A DNA stretch of 64,000 nucleotides from Ziziphus jujuba (lineage: Eukaryota; Streptophyta; Magnoliopsida; Rosales; Rhamnaceae), in contig NC_083382.1 in assembly GCF_031755915.1 (NCBI RefSeq), positions 12,925,001 through 12,989,000 on the forward strand. The letters run 5' to 3'. Below the pieces are notes generated by a model. It saw only the letters and a list, made by a program, of their open reading frames with translations. It searched no databases and was not told where the DNA came from. Positions 1-8,652 of this stretch are shown piece after piece (within the stretch, counting starts at the first letter, position 1; every line of letters starts with the position of its first letter). The position numbers and the translations under genes are program-made.

Positions 1-670
1 AAAATTTAATCATTTAAGAAGTAAGACTATATAATTAATTAATTAGTTACCTTCTTTTTGATTGGCTGGTCGGCCCATTTTCAATTTAAGCAATGATCCA
101 TAATCACGAAGGGTGGTTGTATATATTATTGGGCTTTCTATTACAACAAAGCACTACGAATTGAAGTCCATACCAACCAGTTATAGCAGATAGCCTTTTT
201 GTCTCTTTTAATAGCCTATATTTGTTAATGTTGTATTCTTTTTTTTTGGAAAATGTTTTGTTCATTTAATTTAATTAATTACTGTCTAGTTACATCAAGC
301 AGTAAAAAAAAATTTTGAATCAGTAATAGCCTTGTATATTTATTAATGTTTTATTTTATTTTATTTTTTGGAAAATGTTTTGTTCATTTAATTTGATTAG
401 TTGATGTCCAGTTACATTATTTTTCTACATTAATGAGATTTTTTTTTTTTTTTGGGTTATTCAATTTTTTTAGACTGTTGATGTAAAGGCCGGTTAATAA
501 TGCTAATGGGTTACTAAATGTATTTCGTGGTTAATTTAAAAGCATATGTATTTTTATTTATGTATAAATACAAAAGTTACACGGACTGTCGTTCTTCTTT
601 TTGCTTTGGGTTCACCTTCAGGGATCTAACCCTAACTCATGCCTTATTAGGGAGTATAGATGACATGCAT
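1..670. other. AT-rich intergenic, short tandem duplication
   Basis: No gene is recognised. A segment of roughly 100 bases is present twice: one copy at about 211-300 and one at about 326-420. The shared words are TAGCCT, GGAAAATGTTTTGTTCATTTAAT and a GTTACAT end. The two copies differ mainly in the length of a T/TTTTA run, so this is a diverged local tandem duplication. Confidence 0.5.
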
Positions 671-671
671 G

Positions 672-1067
672 CATTTATTTCAATTGAATGTCCTAAATTT
701 TAATTTTTTTTTTAAGTTGATTCAATTTTCATTTTGATTTCAATTTAGGCCTCCATTTCTCTTTTTTTTTTTTTCATTATTTTTTTTTTCAGTTATGTTC
801 CTCAATTTTAGTTTTATTTTAATTTGGATATTGTACATTTAACATTGGGAATTGCATTTAGTTTTTAATATTTTTAAGTTAATAATAATTTTAGATTTTT
901 AATAAGATACTAACTTTGAGCAAAATTTTTCATTATGTTTTATCCATATTGAAGGAAAAATTAAAATCGAGAATCATAATTGAAAAAAATGAAATTGAAA
1001 CCAAATTAAAAATGGAGACATCAATTAAAAAATTTAATAACAGAGGCATTCAATTGAAATTAGGGGT
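672..1067. repeat. Foldback (inverted-repeat) element, MITE-like
   Basis: The left arm begins at about 672 with a stretch containing ATTTCAATTGAATGTCC, followed by T-rich DNA and GGCCTCCATTT. The right arm carries the inverse, AATGGAGAC and then AGGCATTCAATTGAAAT, ending near 1067. The arms are imperfect but pair over some 70-80 bases. There is no coding capacity. This looks like an old foldback/MITE insertion; no target duplication could be confirmed. Confidence 0.4.
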
Positions 1068-1502
1068 AAACTAAAGACATTCAGTAGAAATTGAAGATGA
1101 ACTAGAAAGTCAAAAATATAGTTAACCTTCCATAAATATAAACATATATATTATATAATATTTTATCTTAACATGAAAAATTAATATGCCATTAATGTCA
1201 CTGTCAAGTTTTTTATTGGTTAGTACCCTGTATATTTATTTTTGGTAAACGTACCCTGTATATCATGCAAGCATGCATTCACAATCTTACACTATTACAC
1301 ATATAATTAATAACCATATGACAATCTTTCTTTTGTTTTTTTTTTTTTTAATTTTTTACTCAGTGATTCTTCTTTCCAAAAGAAAGGAAGCAGTTATATA
1401 GATACATTAAATTTGCTCCTAGCGTGTTGATAATAATAATAAAAAAAAAAAATTAATAATAATAATAATTAATAGAAGGAGTTGAAATTGAAGGAAAAGG
1501 GC

Positions 1503-1676
1503 TTAATAAAACTTTGTACATTTTTCAGGCGTGGCTTGGGTACCGGAAACTTGAGGCTCACCAGCATAGCTGCAACCCCTAAAGCATCGACCATAGGGTC
1601 CATAACAACAGCACCCGTATCTGCAGTATCCTATATACTAAGCATCATCTACTTCCTTCTTTTCCTCTGCACCTTC

Positions 1677-1678
<2 letters not shown>
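1503..1678 (-). pseudogene. Orphan Cys-domain exon of the secreted-peptide family, one nonsense codon
   Basis: On the minus strand an acceptor (ATATATAG) sits in a long AT repeat and opens a phase-1 exon. It reads VEGAEEKKEVDDA, stop, YIGYCRYGCCCYGPYGRC, then FRGCSYAGEPQ and a tail ending CTKFY and TAA. The CRYGCC...CSYAGE core is the same motif as in the GRP3-like gene at 24.0 kb. The in-frame TAG at 1638-1640 stands where the relatives have a Lys codon (AAG). A second AG downstream of that TAG (TATATAG before GATACTGC) would also give a phase-1 exon and could bypass the stop. No signal-peptide exon was found upstream, so it is called a pseudogene. The Cys pattern is also altered, with CCC and a single Cys where CC is usual. 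Confidence 0.65.
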
Positions 1679-1717
<39 letters not shown>

Positions 1718-2084
1718 TGATAATAATAGAGGAATATAAATAATTAATGGCCATATAATAATATTCTTATAGGGAAAACCACGTATACATGTGATATGTA
1801 ATTATTATATATTAGTTCTCTGATCACATTGGAATATCTCTTAATAAAACATAGATGCTCATATCACCATATTTATTTAATGAAAATTAGTATATTCTGA
1901 TTTGATTATATATATATATTTATTTATTTCTATAAACATATATATTTATTCCTTTATGTTAATTAAAGTAAGAAAGAGCAATTTTACCCAAAAAAAAAGT
2001 AAGAAAGAGCAAGCAAGGAAAGCTTTAGATTATTACTTTTCCCAGGCATGGATTCAATTTTGGGAATTACTTTAGAGACCAATG
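1679..2084. other. Intergenic, AT microsatellite
   Basis: A perfect (AT)n run at about 1681-1714 abuts the acceptor of the orphan exon. The rest is AT-rich. No signal-peptide exon for the orphan Cys exon was found here. Confidence 0.5.
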
Positions 2085-2917
2085 TTCTGAAAAAGTTAGA
2101 TGTTGTAAGGTGATGAGCTTAAACCTCAAGCCTTATAAGCTTTAGCGTACTTAGGTGAAGCCTTGGCATAAAAAATGTGTTTATTTATTTTTATTATTAT
2201 TTTAATTATTCTAAAAACATTAAATAAAAAAAATTAAAAAAATTAAAATCCATATAAATTTATATCACCTTAATGCATCCAATTAAAATAGATTTGCAAA
2301 CAGCTAATCATAATAAATTTATAAAAATTAAAATTATTTTAAATTATTAAATTATATCACCTTAACGCCAAAGCTTTTCATATGTTGTTAAATATGCAAG
2401 TTTCTAATTTCTTATTAAATTATTTTTTTAACTCTGCTTTTTTTTTTTTTATATAAATTAACTTTTAAAAAATTAAAATTTAATTTTCTTTTTGAGAAGG
2501 CTCTTGCCTTTTCGCTCCTAAGCTAGCCTTTAGGTGATCAAAGCACCGTTAATCGCCTTTTTCTATCTTAATAAGTTATATTTAGAGTATTTAGATATCA
2601 CTTTGCCTTATTCTTTATTCAAGTCATCTTTTAATTATTTTGTTCATCTAACTCTTCATCTATGTCATCGAAGGCAAAATCAATTTTTTTGAACTCCTTT
2701 ATTTCAAATTGAGTTTTTTCATATGTTGTTAATGTGTAAGTTTCTAACTTCTTAATAAATTATTTTTTGACTCCTTTAAATTAACTTTTAAAAAATTAAA
2801 ATTTATTATTATTATATTTTTTAGGTGGTCAAAATACCATTAACTGCCACGATATGCAACGCCTTTTTCACACGCCTCAAGTCTAGGTGTGTGTAGTAGG
2901 TTCCGCGCCTTTTAAAA
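2085..2917. repeat. Unclassified AT-rich dispersed repeat
   Basis: This segment starts with TGTTCTGAAAAAG and ends with GCGCCTTTTAAAACA, which are imperfect inverted ends. Inside there are two related stretches with CATATGTTGTTAA and AAGTTTCTAA words (about 2375-2500 and 2718-2840). It has no coding potential. It ends exactly where the Cys-domain homology of the 2.9-kb pseudo-exon stops, so it is probably an insertion. No clear target duplication was seen. Confidence 0.35.
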
Positions 2918-3032
2918 CATTGCCTGAGAGACACCTTCATAGCCACAACATTTCTTGCAACTACCATACAGTCCATAGCCACAGCAGTCCATTTGCAGTA
3001 ACTCTTTGCATCATTTACTGGGTTGGTTGCCT
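2918..3032 (-). pseudogene. Frameshifted Cys-domain exon fragment
   Basis: The minus strand after the acceptor GATGCAG reads EATNPVNDAKSYCKW in one frame. After an apparent one-base deletion near 2988 it continues as DCCGYGLYGSCKKCCGYEG in another frame. Joined across the lesion this is the family motif C-x3-CC-x(n)-C-x2-CC followed by GYEG. The exon is phase 1 at its 5' side, like the intact family members. Its 3' side runs into an AT-rich repeat. No start exon was found, so this is a decayed copy. Confidence 0.6.
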
Positions 3033-4577
3033 CTGCATCTTATATATGTTTCTAAAGGTTAAAAAAAAAATTAATGTCCTCTATTGATGTAATCTACTTT
3101 ATTGGGTGCAATTAATTCATATATATGATTTGTCTGTCATTTTCATCAGCAATAAGACCATGAAAATTGCAAACAGCCAGCAATAAAGGTAAACTTAATT
3201 AGCAAGAAAAGACAATTGCAGGAGCAAAAGACAGAAGCACATTAAAGTGGTGTAGCATTTAGCACAGAGACATTAGTTGGGTGTTGAACATTTTTTTTTT
3301 TTTTTTGGGGGGGCTTTTAGCGGGTTTGCATAATTTCCAGAGCCTTATCACTTTCCTTTAAAAGATACATACGTATATGTTAACGTATATTATCAACGTT
3401 GATAATATATATACAGGTTGAGCTCAGCAAGGTTAGAGTTTATAGCACCAGCTGGTGATGAATTTTGAGATAAGTAATAGACTATTACATGGGCTTGTTT
3501 GTTGGTAAATGGAGAAGAGAATATTCGATTGGACTGGATTAGTGTGTACAAGGTCTAAGCCCAACTAGTTTTAACTTTGGCCCCATTTGAAAACTTATTT
3601 ATATGGCTCTAATTTTAAATTTGTATGATCAAAAACTGGCTACACATGTCCTAATTTATGCTTAATGGGGTGGTATCCGAAGTGAAAAGTGGTTAATGAG
3701 AAGAAACGTTGAGAGCATTATTGCAAAGTTGATCAGTGCCATAGTGTTTTGACACCAAAAAAATCAATTTACGTATACTGAACATCACAGGGAGATTCTG
3801 ATCAATTTTTTGGTCCCTGTTTTTGCAGTCTTGCTTATGGGGTTTAGTTACCTCATATCCAACAACAAAGCTATCTGTGCACCATGCTTGATTTGCTTCA
3901 CTTTGGCAATCTGCAGGCTCTGAGTCATCCGTATTAGAAAGGAGAAAAACTAGAAATGCCCATATCATAATTTAAGATTCTTCACCCAAACAAAAATAAA
4001 AAAAAAAGGAACGAGAAGAAGTTTAGTAATTAAGAAAATTGATTATTTATTAAAAAATATAAACTTAAGACTATGATTGCTAGGTAGAAAATCTTCTTCT
4101 TCTTCTTTTTATTTATTTATTATTATTATTTTTTAAAAATTATGATTGGCACATGAAAAAAGCTTAGTGAAATAAAAAATGAATAATTGCTTTTCTTACA
4201 TGAGGTGGTTAAATTCCATAAGTTTTTATAATTTGTTAATTCGAGGGTGTCAAAGTCACAGATGCTGCGCTTGAAAGCAAGCCTAGCAATGTAAAATTGG
4301 AACTGCATATATACTTTAACAACTAAAATCCACCGTTCTTAATTTTTAAAACTGTATATCATTAATCAACTTGAAAAGTACATAACATATATAAAAGAGC
4401 TACATGGACTACTGTCCTTTTGAAGGTAAACTTCAGGTGATCTAGCTAGCCCTTTTTCATACTTGAGGCAACATTTTTTTTTTAAATTTTTCAAGAATTT
4501 ATTCACTCATTTTTCCTTTTTTTCTTACTCTCTACCTATTATATAATATATAGAGGGGTTTCGATTTTACTTTCTCA
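3033..4577. other. Intergenic; left part of duplicated unit A
   Basis: From about 3590 the sequence matches the region from about 11620 (shared words around TTTGTATGATCAA, the GATGCTTA/GGTATCC stretch and GCACATG/GCATATAGAAAG). This marks the start of duplication unit A. A minus-strand open frame at 3823-3968 is described separately. No other gene is recognised. Confidence 0.5.
3693..3968 (-). CDS. Unrecognised small open frame with hydrophobic N-terminus
   Basis: A 91-residue open frame starts MIWAFLVFLLSNTDD, followed by a short stretch with two cysteines (ADCQSEANQAWC). A donor-like sequence (GAG then GTAACT) follows residue 40 or so, so only the N-terminal part may be coding. The N-terminus resembles a short secretion signal. 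No family is recognised, and it does not carry the Cys motif of the neighbouring peptides. It may be a chance frame or the first exon of a decayed gene. Confidence 0.2.
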   Translation of the reverse strand: MIWAFLVFLLSNTDDSEPADCQSEANQAWCTDSFVVGYEVTKPHKQDCKNRDQKIDQNLPVMFSIRKLIFLVSKHYGTDQLCNNALNVSSH

Positions 4578-6585
4578 TCACGACCCATCGCCTGGACTTC
4601 CCCCCTCACCACCTTTGCCTCCTCCATGACCTCCACCACCACCACCACCACCACCTTTGCCTCCTCCATGTCCACCGCCACCGCCACCTTTACCTCCTCC
4701 ATGTCCACCACCGCCACCGCCATCGCCACCTTTACCTCCTCCATGTCCACCACCACCACCACCGCCACCTTTTCCTCCTCCATGTCCACCACCACCACCA
4801 CCACCGCCGCCACCTCTTCCTCCTCCATGTCCACCACCACCACCACCGCCACTGCCACCTCTTCCTCCGCCATGTCCACCACCATTGGTTTCTTCAGCAG
4901 TAGCATCTGTCCCCGTTTTCACTTTTTCTTCACTCCCTATACATATAGAGAGCAATGTTTAGATTTAATTTTTAAATAAACTATATTAGAAATATGATAT
5001 CGATTGAACCATATATAAAGTCAATATGCTGTGCAAATCAGTCTGTAAATGATTAATCTGTCATGATTGATTTGCGTGCATCTTGACTTACAATGATGAT
5101 TAGTGGATATAACCAAATATAATAAAGTTAATTTTTTATCCATATTATAGAAGAAGAAAAGAAAAGAAAAGAAAAAGGAAAAGAAAAGAAAAGAAAAGAA
5201 AAGAAAGGAGGCAATATTAATATTGATAAAAGATTTGAAGTCAAATAAAGAAAGATTTAAAAAGTGTTTTTTTATTCATTTTATATTTTAAAATCAAATT
5301 ATATTTAGTTGTTATGGCATGGTTTTTGTGTATTTGTACTTCTACCTCCTACATGTCCACCGCTACCGCCATCGTCACCTTTACCTCCTCCATGTCCACC
5401 ACCACCACCGCCACCGCCACCTTTTCCTCCTCCATGTCCACCACCACCACCGCCACCGCCACCCTTTCCTCCTCCATGTCCACCACCACTACCACTACCA
5501 CCGCCACTGCCACCTCTTCCTCCGCCATGTCCACCACCATTGGTTCCTTCAACAGCAGCATCTGTCCCCGTTTTCACTTTTTCTTCACTCCCTATACATA
5601 TAGAGCGTAATGTTTAGATTTAATTTTTAAATAAACTATATTAGTAATATGATATCGATTGAACCATATGGTGTGCAATCAGTCTGTAAATGATTAATCT
5701 GTCATGATCGATTTGCATTGCATCTTGATTTTATACAATGATTATGCATGCATGTTTTATAAGTTGATATAACCAAATATAATAAAGTTAATTTTCTTAT
5801 CCATATTATAAAAGAAAAGAAAAAGAAAAGAGGCAATATTAATATTGATAAAAGATTTGAAGTCAAATAAAGAAAGATTAAAAAAAGTGTTTTTTTGTTT
5901 ATTTTATTTTTTAAATCAAATTATATTTAGTTGTTATGGCATGGTTTTTGTGTACTTGTACTTACCTTTGTGGTGAGACATAGGTTGATCATCATCATCT
6001 GCGACAACTATTTGAGGCTGGCCATCATAAGCGCAGCATACCTTGCAACGACCTAAAAGGCCACGAACACAACATCCTTTGTAGCATAAACCTTTTGCCT
6101 TTTCATCCTCTACTTGGTTGCTTCCCTTGTCTGCAATCATCATTTTTACATAAACATTTATATAATTTTTCTATGATTGTGTCACATCCATATTTTGATA
6201 AGAATTTGATCGCACATTCAAAACTATATAAATGTGTACTTTAACAAGGATTTGATATTTATCATACCATATAATTTTGATCACATTAAAACATTTTAAT
6301 TTTATAAAGTTAAAAAAAAAAAAAATTCAAAATGCAGTGTAAATAACCAATCTATCGTATTGCATCCTGACTTTATAATATAATGTAATCAGGACTGCAT
6401 TATAAGATTAGTGATCATTTATATACCAAAATCCAAAGATAATGAAATAAATAAGAAAAAGCAGTTGATTTTGAAAAATTATTACAACCTTTTTTCTCAA
6501 TGTCTCTACTCTCTGCTAGCGTAGATAGTATAACTAGGATAGCTAGGACCAGAAAGCTTAAGAATTTGAGAGCCTTGGAATTCAT
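4578..6585 (-). CDS. Type-1 secreted Cys-domain plus Gly/His-rich protein (copy A)
   Basis: Four exons: 6489-6585, 5966-6130, 5346-5591 and 4578-4936, all joined in phase 1, giving about 288 residues. Exon 1 encodes a signal peptide (MNSKALKFLSFLVLAILVIL..., with ESRD near the cleavage region). An ATG two codons upstream (6591) is also possible; a further in-frame ATG at 6657 would bury the signal. Exon 2 encodes CYKGCC-x7-C-x2-CCAYDG followed by a run of four Asp. Exons 3 and 4 each open with SEEKVKTGTDA and then carry GGGHGGGKGG-type repeats, nearly pure Gly with regularly spaced His and Lys/Arg. The Cys motif resembles the C-terminus of the GRP3 class, but here it precedes the glycine region. 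Donor sites read AAAG|GTAAGT, GGAG|GTAGAAG and AAAAAAG|GTTGT. The function is unknown; an extracellular peptide or cell-wall protein is likely. Confidence 0.8.
4590..4890. repeat. Glycine-repeat coding minisatellite, last exon
   Basis: Imperfect tandem units of about 33-48 bases read CCACCTTTGCCTCCTCCATG on the plus strand with variable CCA/CCG runs. They encode the GGGHGGGKGG repeats on the minus strand. Unit length varies only by multiples of three bases, so the frame is kept. The same unit recurs in exon 3 at 5346-5540. Confidence 0.75.
4937..5965 (-). repeat. Tandemly duplicated exon-plus-intron module
   Basis: Intron 3 (4937-5345) and intron 2 (5592-5965) of the type-1 gene match along most of their length, from the AACATATAG-like acceptor side through GATATCGATTGAACCATAT and the AAAGA-rich tract to the donor side. 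The exons upstream of each acceptor also match. One unit of about 0.63 kb, Gly exon plus flanking intron, has therefore been duplicated in tandem inside the gene. An (AAAAG)n tract at about 5153-5205 is expanded in one copy. Confidence 0.75.
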
Positions 6586-6657
6586 TTTCATTGCTAGAAA
6601 GCTGGGGAAGTTATTGAGAAGAAGGGATAGATCAAAGCTAGGCTTTATGTTCTCCAA

Positions 6658-6665
6658 TATTTAAA
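6658..6665 (-). promoter_or_regulatory. TATA-like box of type-1 gene A
   Basis: On the minus strand the sequence reads TTTAAATA about 75 bases upstream of the start codon. It lies inside CCACTTTAAATATTGG, which is identical at the same distance from the paralogous gene B (13863-13870). Conservation between diverged copies supports a core-promoter role. Confidence 0.5.
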
Positions 6666-8011
6666 GTGGTGGAGGGAAGCTAAAAGATGAAGTACAGGGA
6701 GGGGTAAAAGGGACTTTCAAGACAGATTTTGTTATTAGTTTCTGAATTCCTTTTTGACAGATATACAGATTAGAGAAGGACATGTGTGTTGTGTAGAAGT
6801 TCTCACCGCACGGTCACCATGAAGTGGTGGAAATTGGCATTTAGTGCATTATTTTTGAAGATAAGTTCTACACTAAGAAAAAACAAAAAAAAATTAAAAA
6901 ACTAGCTCATTAATTTAAAACTTCTGTTCGGTGATATTATATGAGGAGGAAATTCAAGAATTTGCCATCTTTGACTGAATTCTCGCTTCCTATGCCAAGT
7001 TTCAATTGCATGCATGTTTTTAAGCCACATAACTCATCTTCTACGCTTTTTGGAGAGTATCTTTCTTCTTCTTTTTTTTTTATTTTTTTCCCTTTTATCC
7101 TAAGTAATTAAAGCTTGTTATTATCCAATCCTTAAAGTGCAATTAGGAAAACCTAGAAACATAATTTATTTATTTAAGTAATTTGGACCTTTCAAAAATG
7201 TGTTTGTTTACTTGGTAACTTCAATTTTTGTTTTCTTTGTTGAGTTTTGAATGTGTAAATTAGAAGCATAAAGTAATTTTAATATTACATTAACATCAAA
7301 CATATATATAATTTCTTCTGGATTCAATTTTCGTTTACAGTAACCAGCAATGCATTCCTTCATGTTAATCTTGCGGGGCTGGTCTAACATTTTTCATCTT
7401 CAACATATATAAGTTCTAGTATTTTTGGAGAAATTATTCAATAAACCAGTCCTATACATGTCCCTTTCTCACAAACAAATTAATAGGTCTATTGTGACAG
7501 AAGGAATCTTTCTAAACCTAGACCAGGTACTATTGGATATAATTCACACTAGTGTTCTGCGCATAACTTAAAAAAATAAAACAAGAAGACCATACTTAAC
7601 CTACGCAAAATGGCATGTTCACCACCTATTTATCCTTTATATTAACCATACTTAGATCTGCATCTTATAATTTTTTTCATTTATAATTTTATTATTTTTT
7701 AGCATTAATTAGTTTTAAAATTTTACACTTTAATATCTTTTATTTTAAAATTTGATACAGTTTAATATCATTCATATGAAATGACTATTAAATTCTGCAG
7801 GTTAAAAGTTAAAAAGACATAAATTCTGAAAAATCAGTAGCTTAAATTGCTTAGCCGAAACTTAAAAGTTTAAATTGTAAAACTCTAAAAATCAAATGTA
7901 TCAAAATACAATAACTAGTTCTATCATCATCAACGAATAGCATTTTTATTTGTTATACAAGATTAAAAGCCGCAGCACTGGTAGTGTGGCTTGAATTTAG
8001 TTTGTGCATGA
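6666..8011. other. Intergenic between type-1 A and type-2 A
   Basis: AT-rich DNA with no recognised gene. The first 200 bases contain the conserved upstream region of type-1 A (words GAAGTGGTGG and TTGGCA, shared with unit B at about 14025). The segment around 7330 is the counterpart of about 14305 in unit B. Confidence 0.5.
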
Positions 8012-8046
8012 TCAGCATCTAGTTTGTGCATGAACAGCATCGCCAG
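8003..8046. repeat. 22-base tandem duplication at the 3' end of type-2 gene A
   Basis: On the plus strand TAGTTTGTGCATGATCAGCATC is followed directly by TAGTTTGTGCATGAACAGCATC (each 22 bases, one mismatch). The paralogues at 15.1 and 41.1 kb have a single copy. The duplication brings an in-frame TGA forward and adds a terminal Cys. Confidence 0.75.
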
Positions 8047-8608
8047 CATAAGAGCAGCACTTTATGCATCCTATTCCACAGTTACCAATAATAATGCAGC
8101 AACCATAGTGGCAAGTCGATCCATCTCCTTCATCACCATGATGATTTTCTTTGTATTCACCATTACTTGTTGCCATTACATCCTTTGCACATGTTTCATG
8201 TATAAGAAATGCCGAATTAATATCCTATCTTAATTATACATAATATGTCAAAATCACTATAATATAGTACTAATTATTAAGACAATGATTGCTACCTGTT
8301 ATCAAGAAAATGAGAAAAATAATTCAATAGATCCTTCCTATATATGTAGATCTTTCTTCCACAAATACATGTGTTCCATATATGAATGCCACATGTGTTT
8401 GTGAGTCGGATCTATGTAAGCACGTGCATTTGGTCTAAGATATTGTGGTACTAGGGAAAGGAAATTATTAATAATCAAAACTCACTGCTTTTGTCATAGG
8501 GAGGAAAGTTGTGGTAGATGATAGACCTCTAGCTGCTGCTGTCAAAGAAGAGATGAGAAGAAGAAAGACCAGAGCAATATTCAGGAGAGGGAAAGCCTTG
8601 GGAACCAT
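8012..8608 (-). CDS. Type-2 secreted Cys-domain peptide (copy A)
   Basis: Two exons, 8486-8608 and 8012-8182, give a 97-residue precursor. Exon 1 encodes a clear signal peptide (MVPKAFPLLNIALVFLLLIS followed by SLTAAARG). Exon 2 encodes an acidic/His spacer and then CHYGCC-x5-C-x3-C-x2-CCSYAGDAV. There is no glycine repeat at all, which separates it from glycine-rich proteins that carry the same Cys motif. This copy has eight cysteines in the mature part, including an extra Cys in the loop and a C-terminal one. The C-terminus (HAQTRC, stop) is created by a 22-base tandem duplication; the paralogue at 15.1 kb continues with TKFKPHY. Splicing is phase 0 here (GCA|GTGAGT and GCAAAG|GATGTA) but phase 1 in the paralogue. 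The role is unknown, probably an apoplastic peptide. Confidence 0.75.
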
Positions 8609-8640
8609 CTTTAATTTGCTAAGAAACTAAAAAGCACTTA

Positions 8641-8652
8641 TTTGTATATATT
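8641..8652 (-). promoter_or_regulatory. TATA box of type-2 gene A
   Basis: The minus strand reads AATATATACAAA about 35-45 bases upstream of the start codon. It is a TATATA core in the expected orientation. Confidence 0.45.

Noticed and set aside
1482..1739. Plus-strand 85-residue frame
   Set aside because: Antisense of the Cys-domain orphan exon; the end is an (AT)n run.
4657..4962. Plus-strand proline-rich frame (PPPCPPP repeats)
   Set aside because: It is the exact antisense of the Gly/His exon, which has a splice acceptor, frame continuity and a paralogue on the minus strand.
5309..5617. Plus-strand Pro-, Thr- and His-rich frames
   Set aside because: All three plus frames are open only because the minus strand is a low-complexity GGN repeat.
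8024..8233. Plus-strand frames at 8024, 15112 and 41098 (MNSIASIRAALYASY type)
   Set aside because: Antisense of the type-2 Cys exons. They resemble each other only because the genes do.
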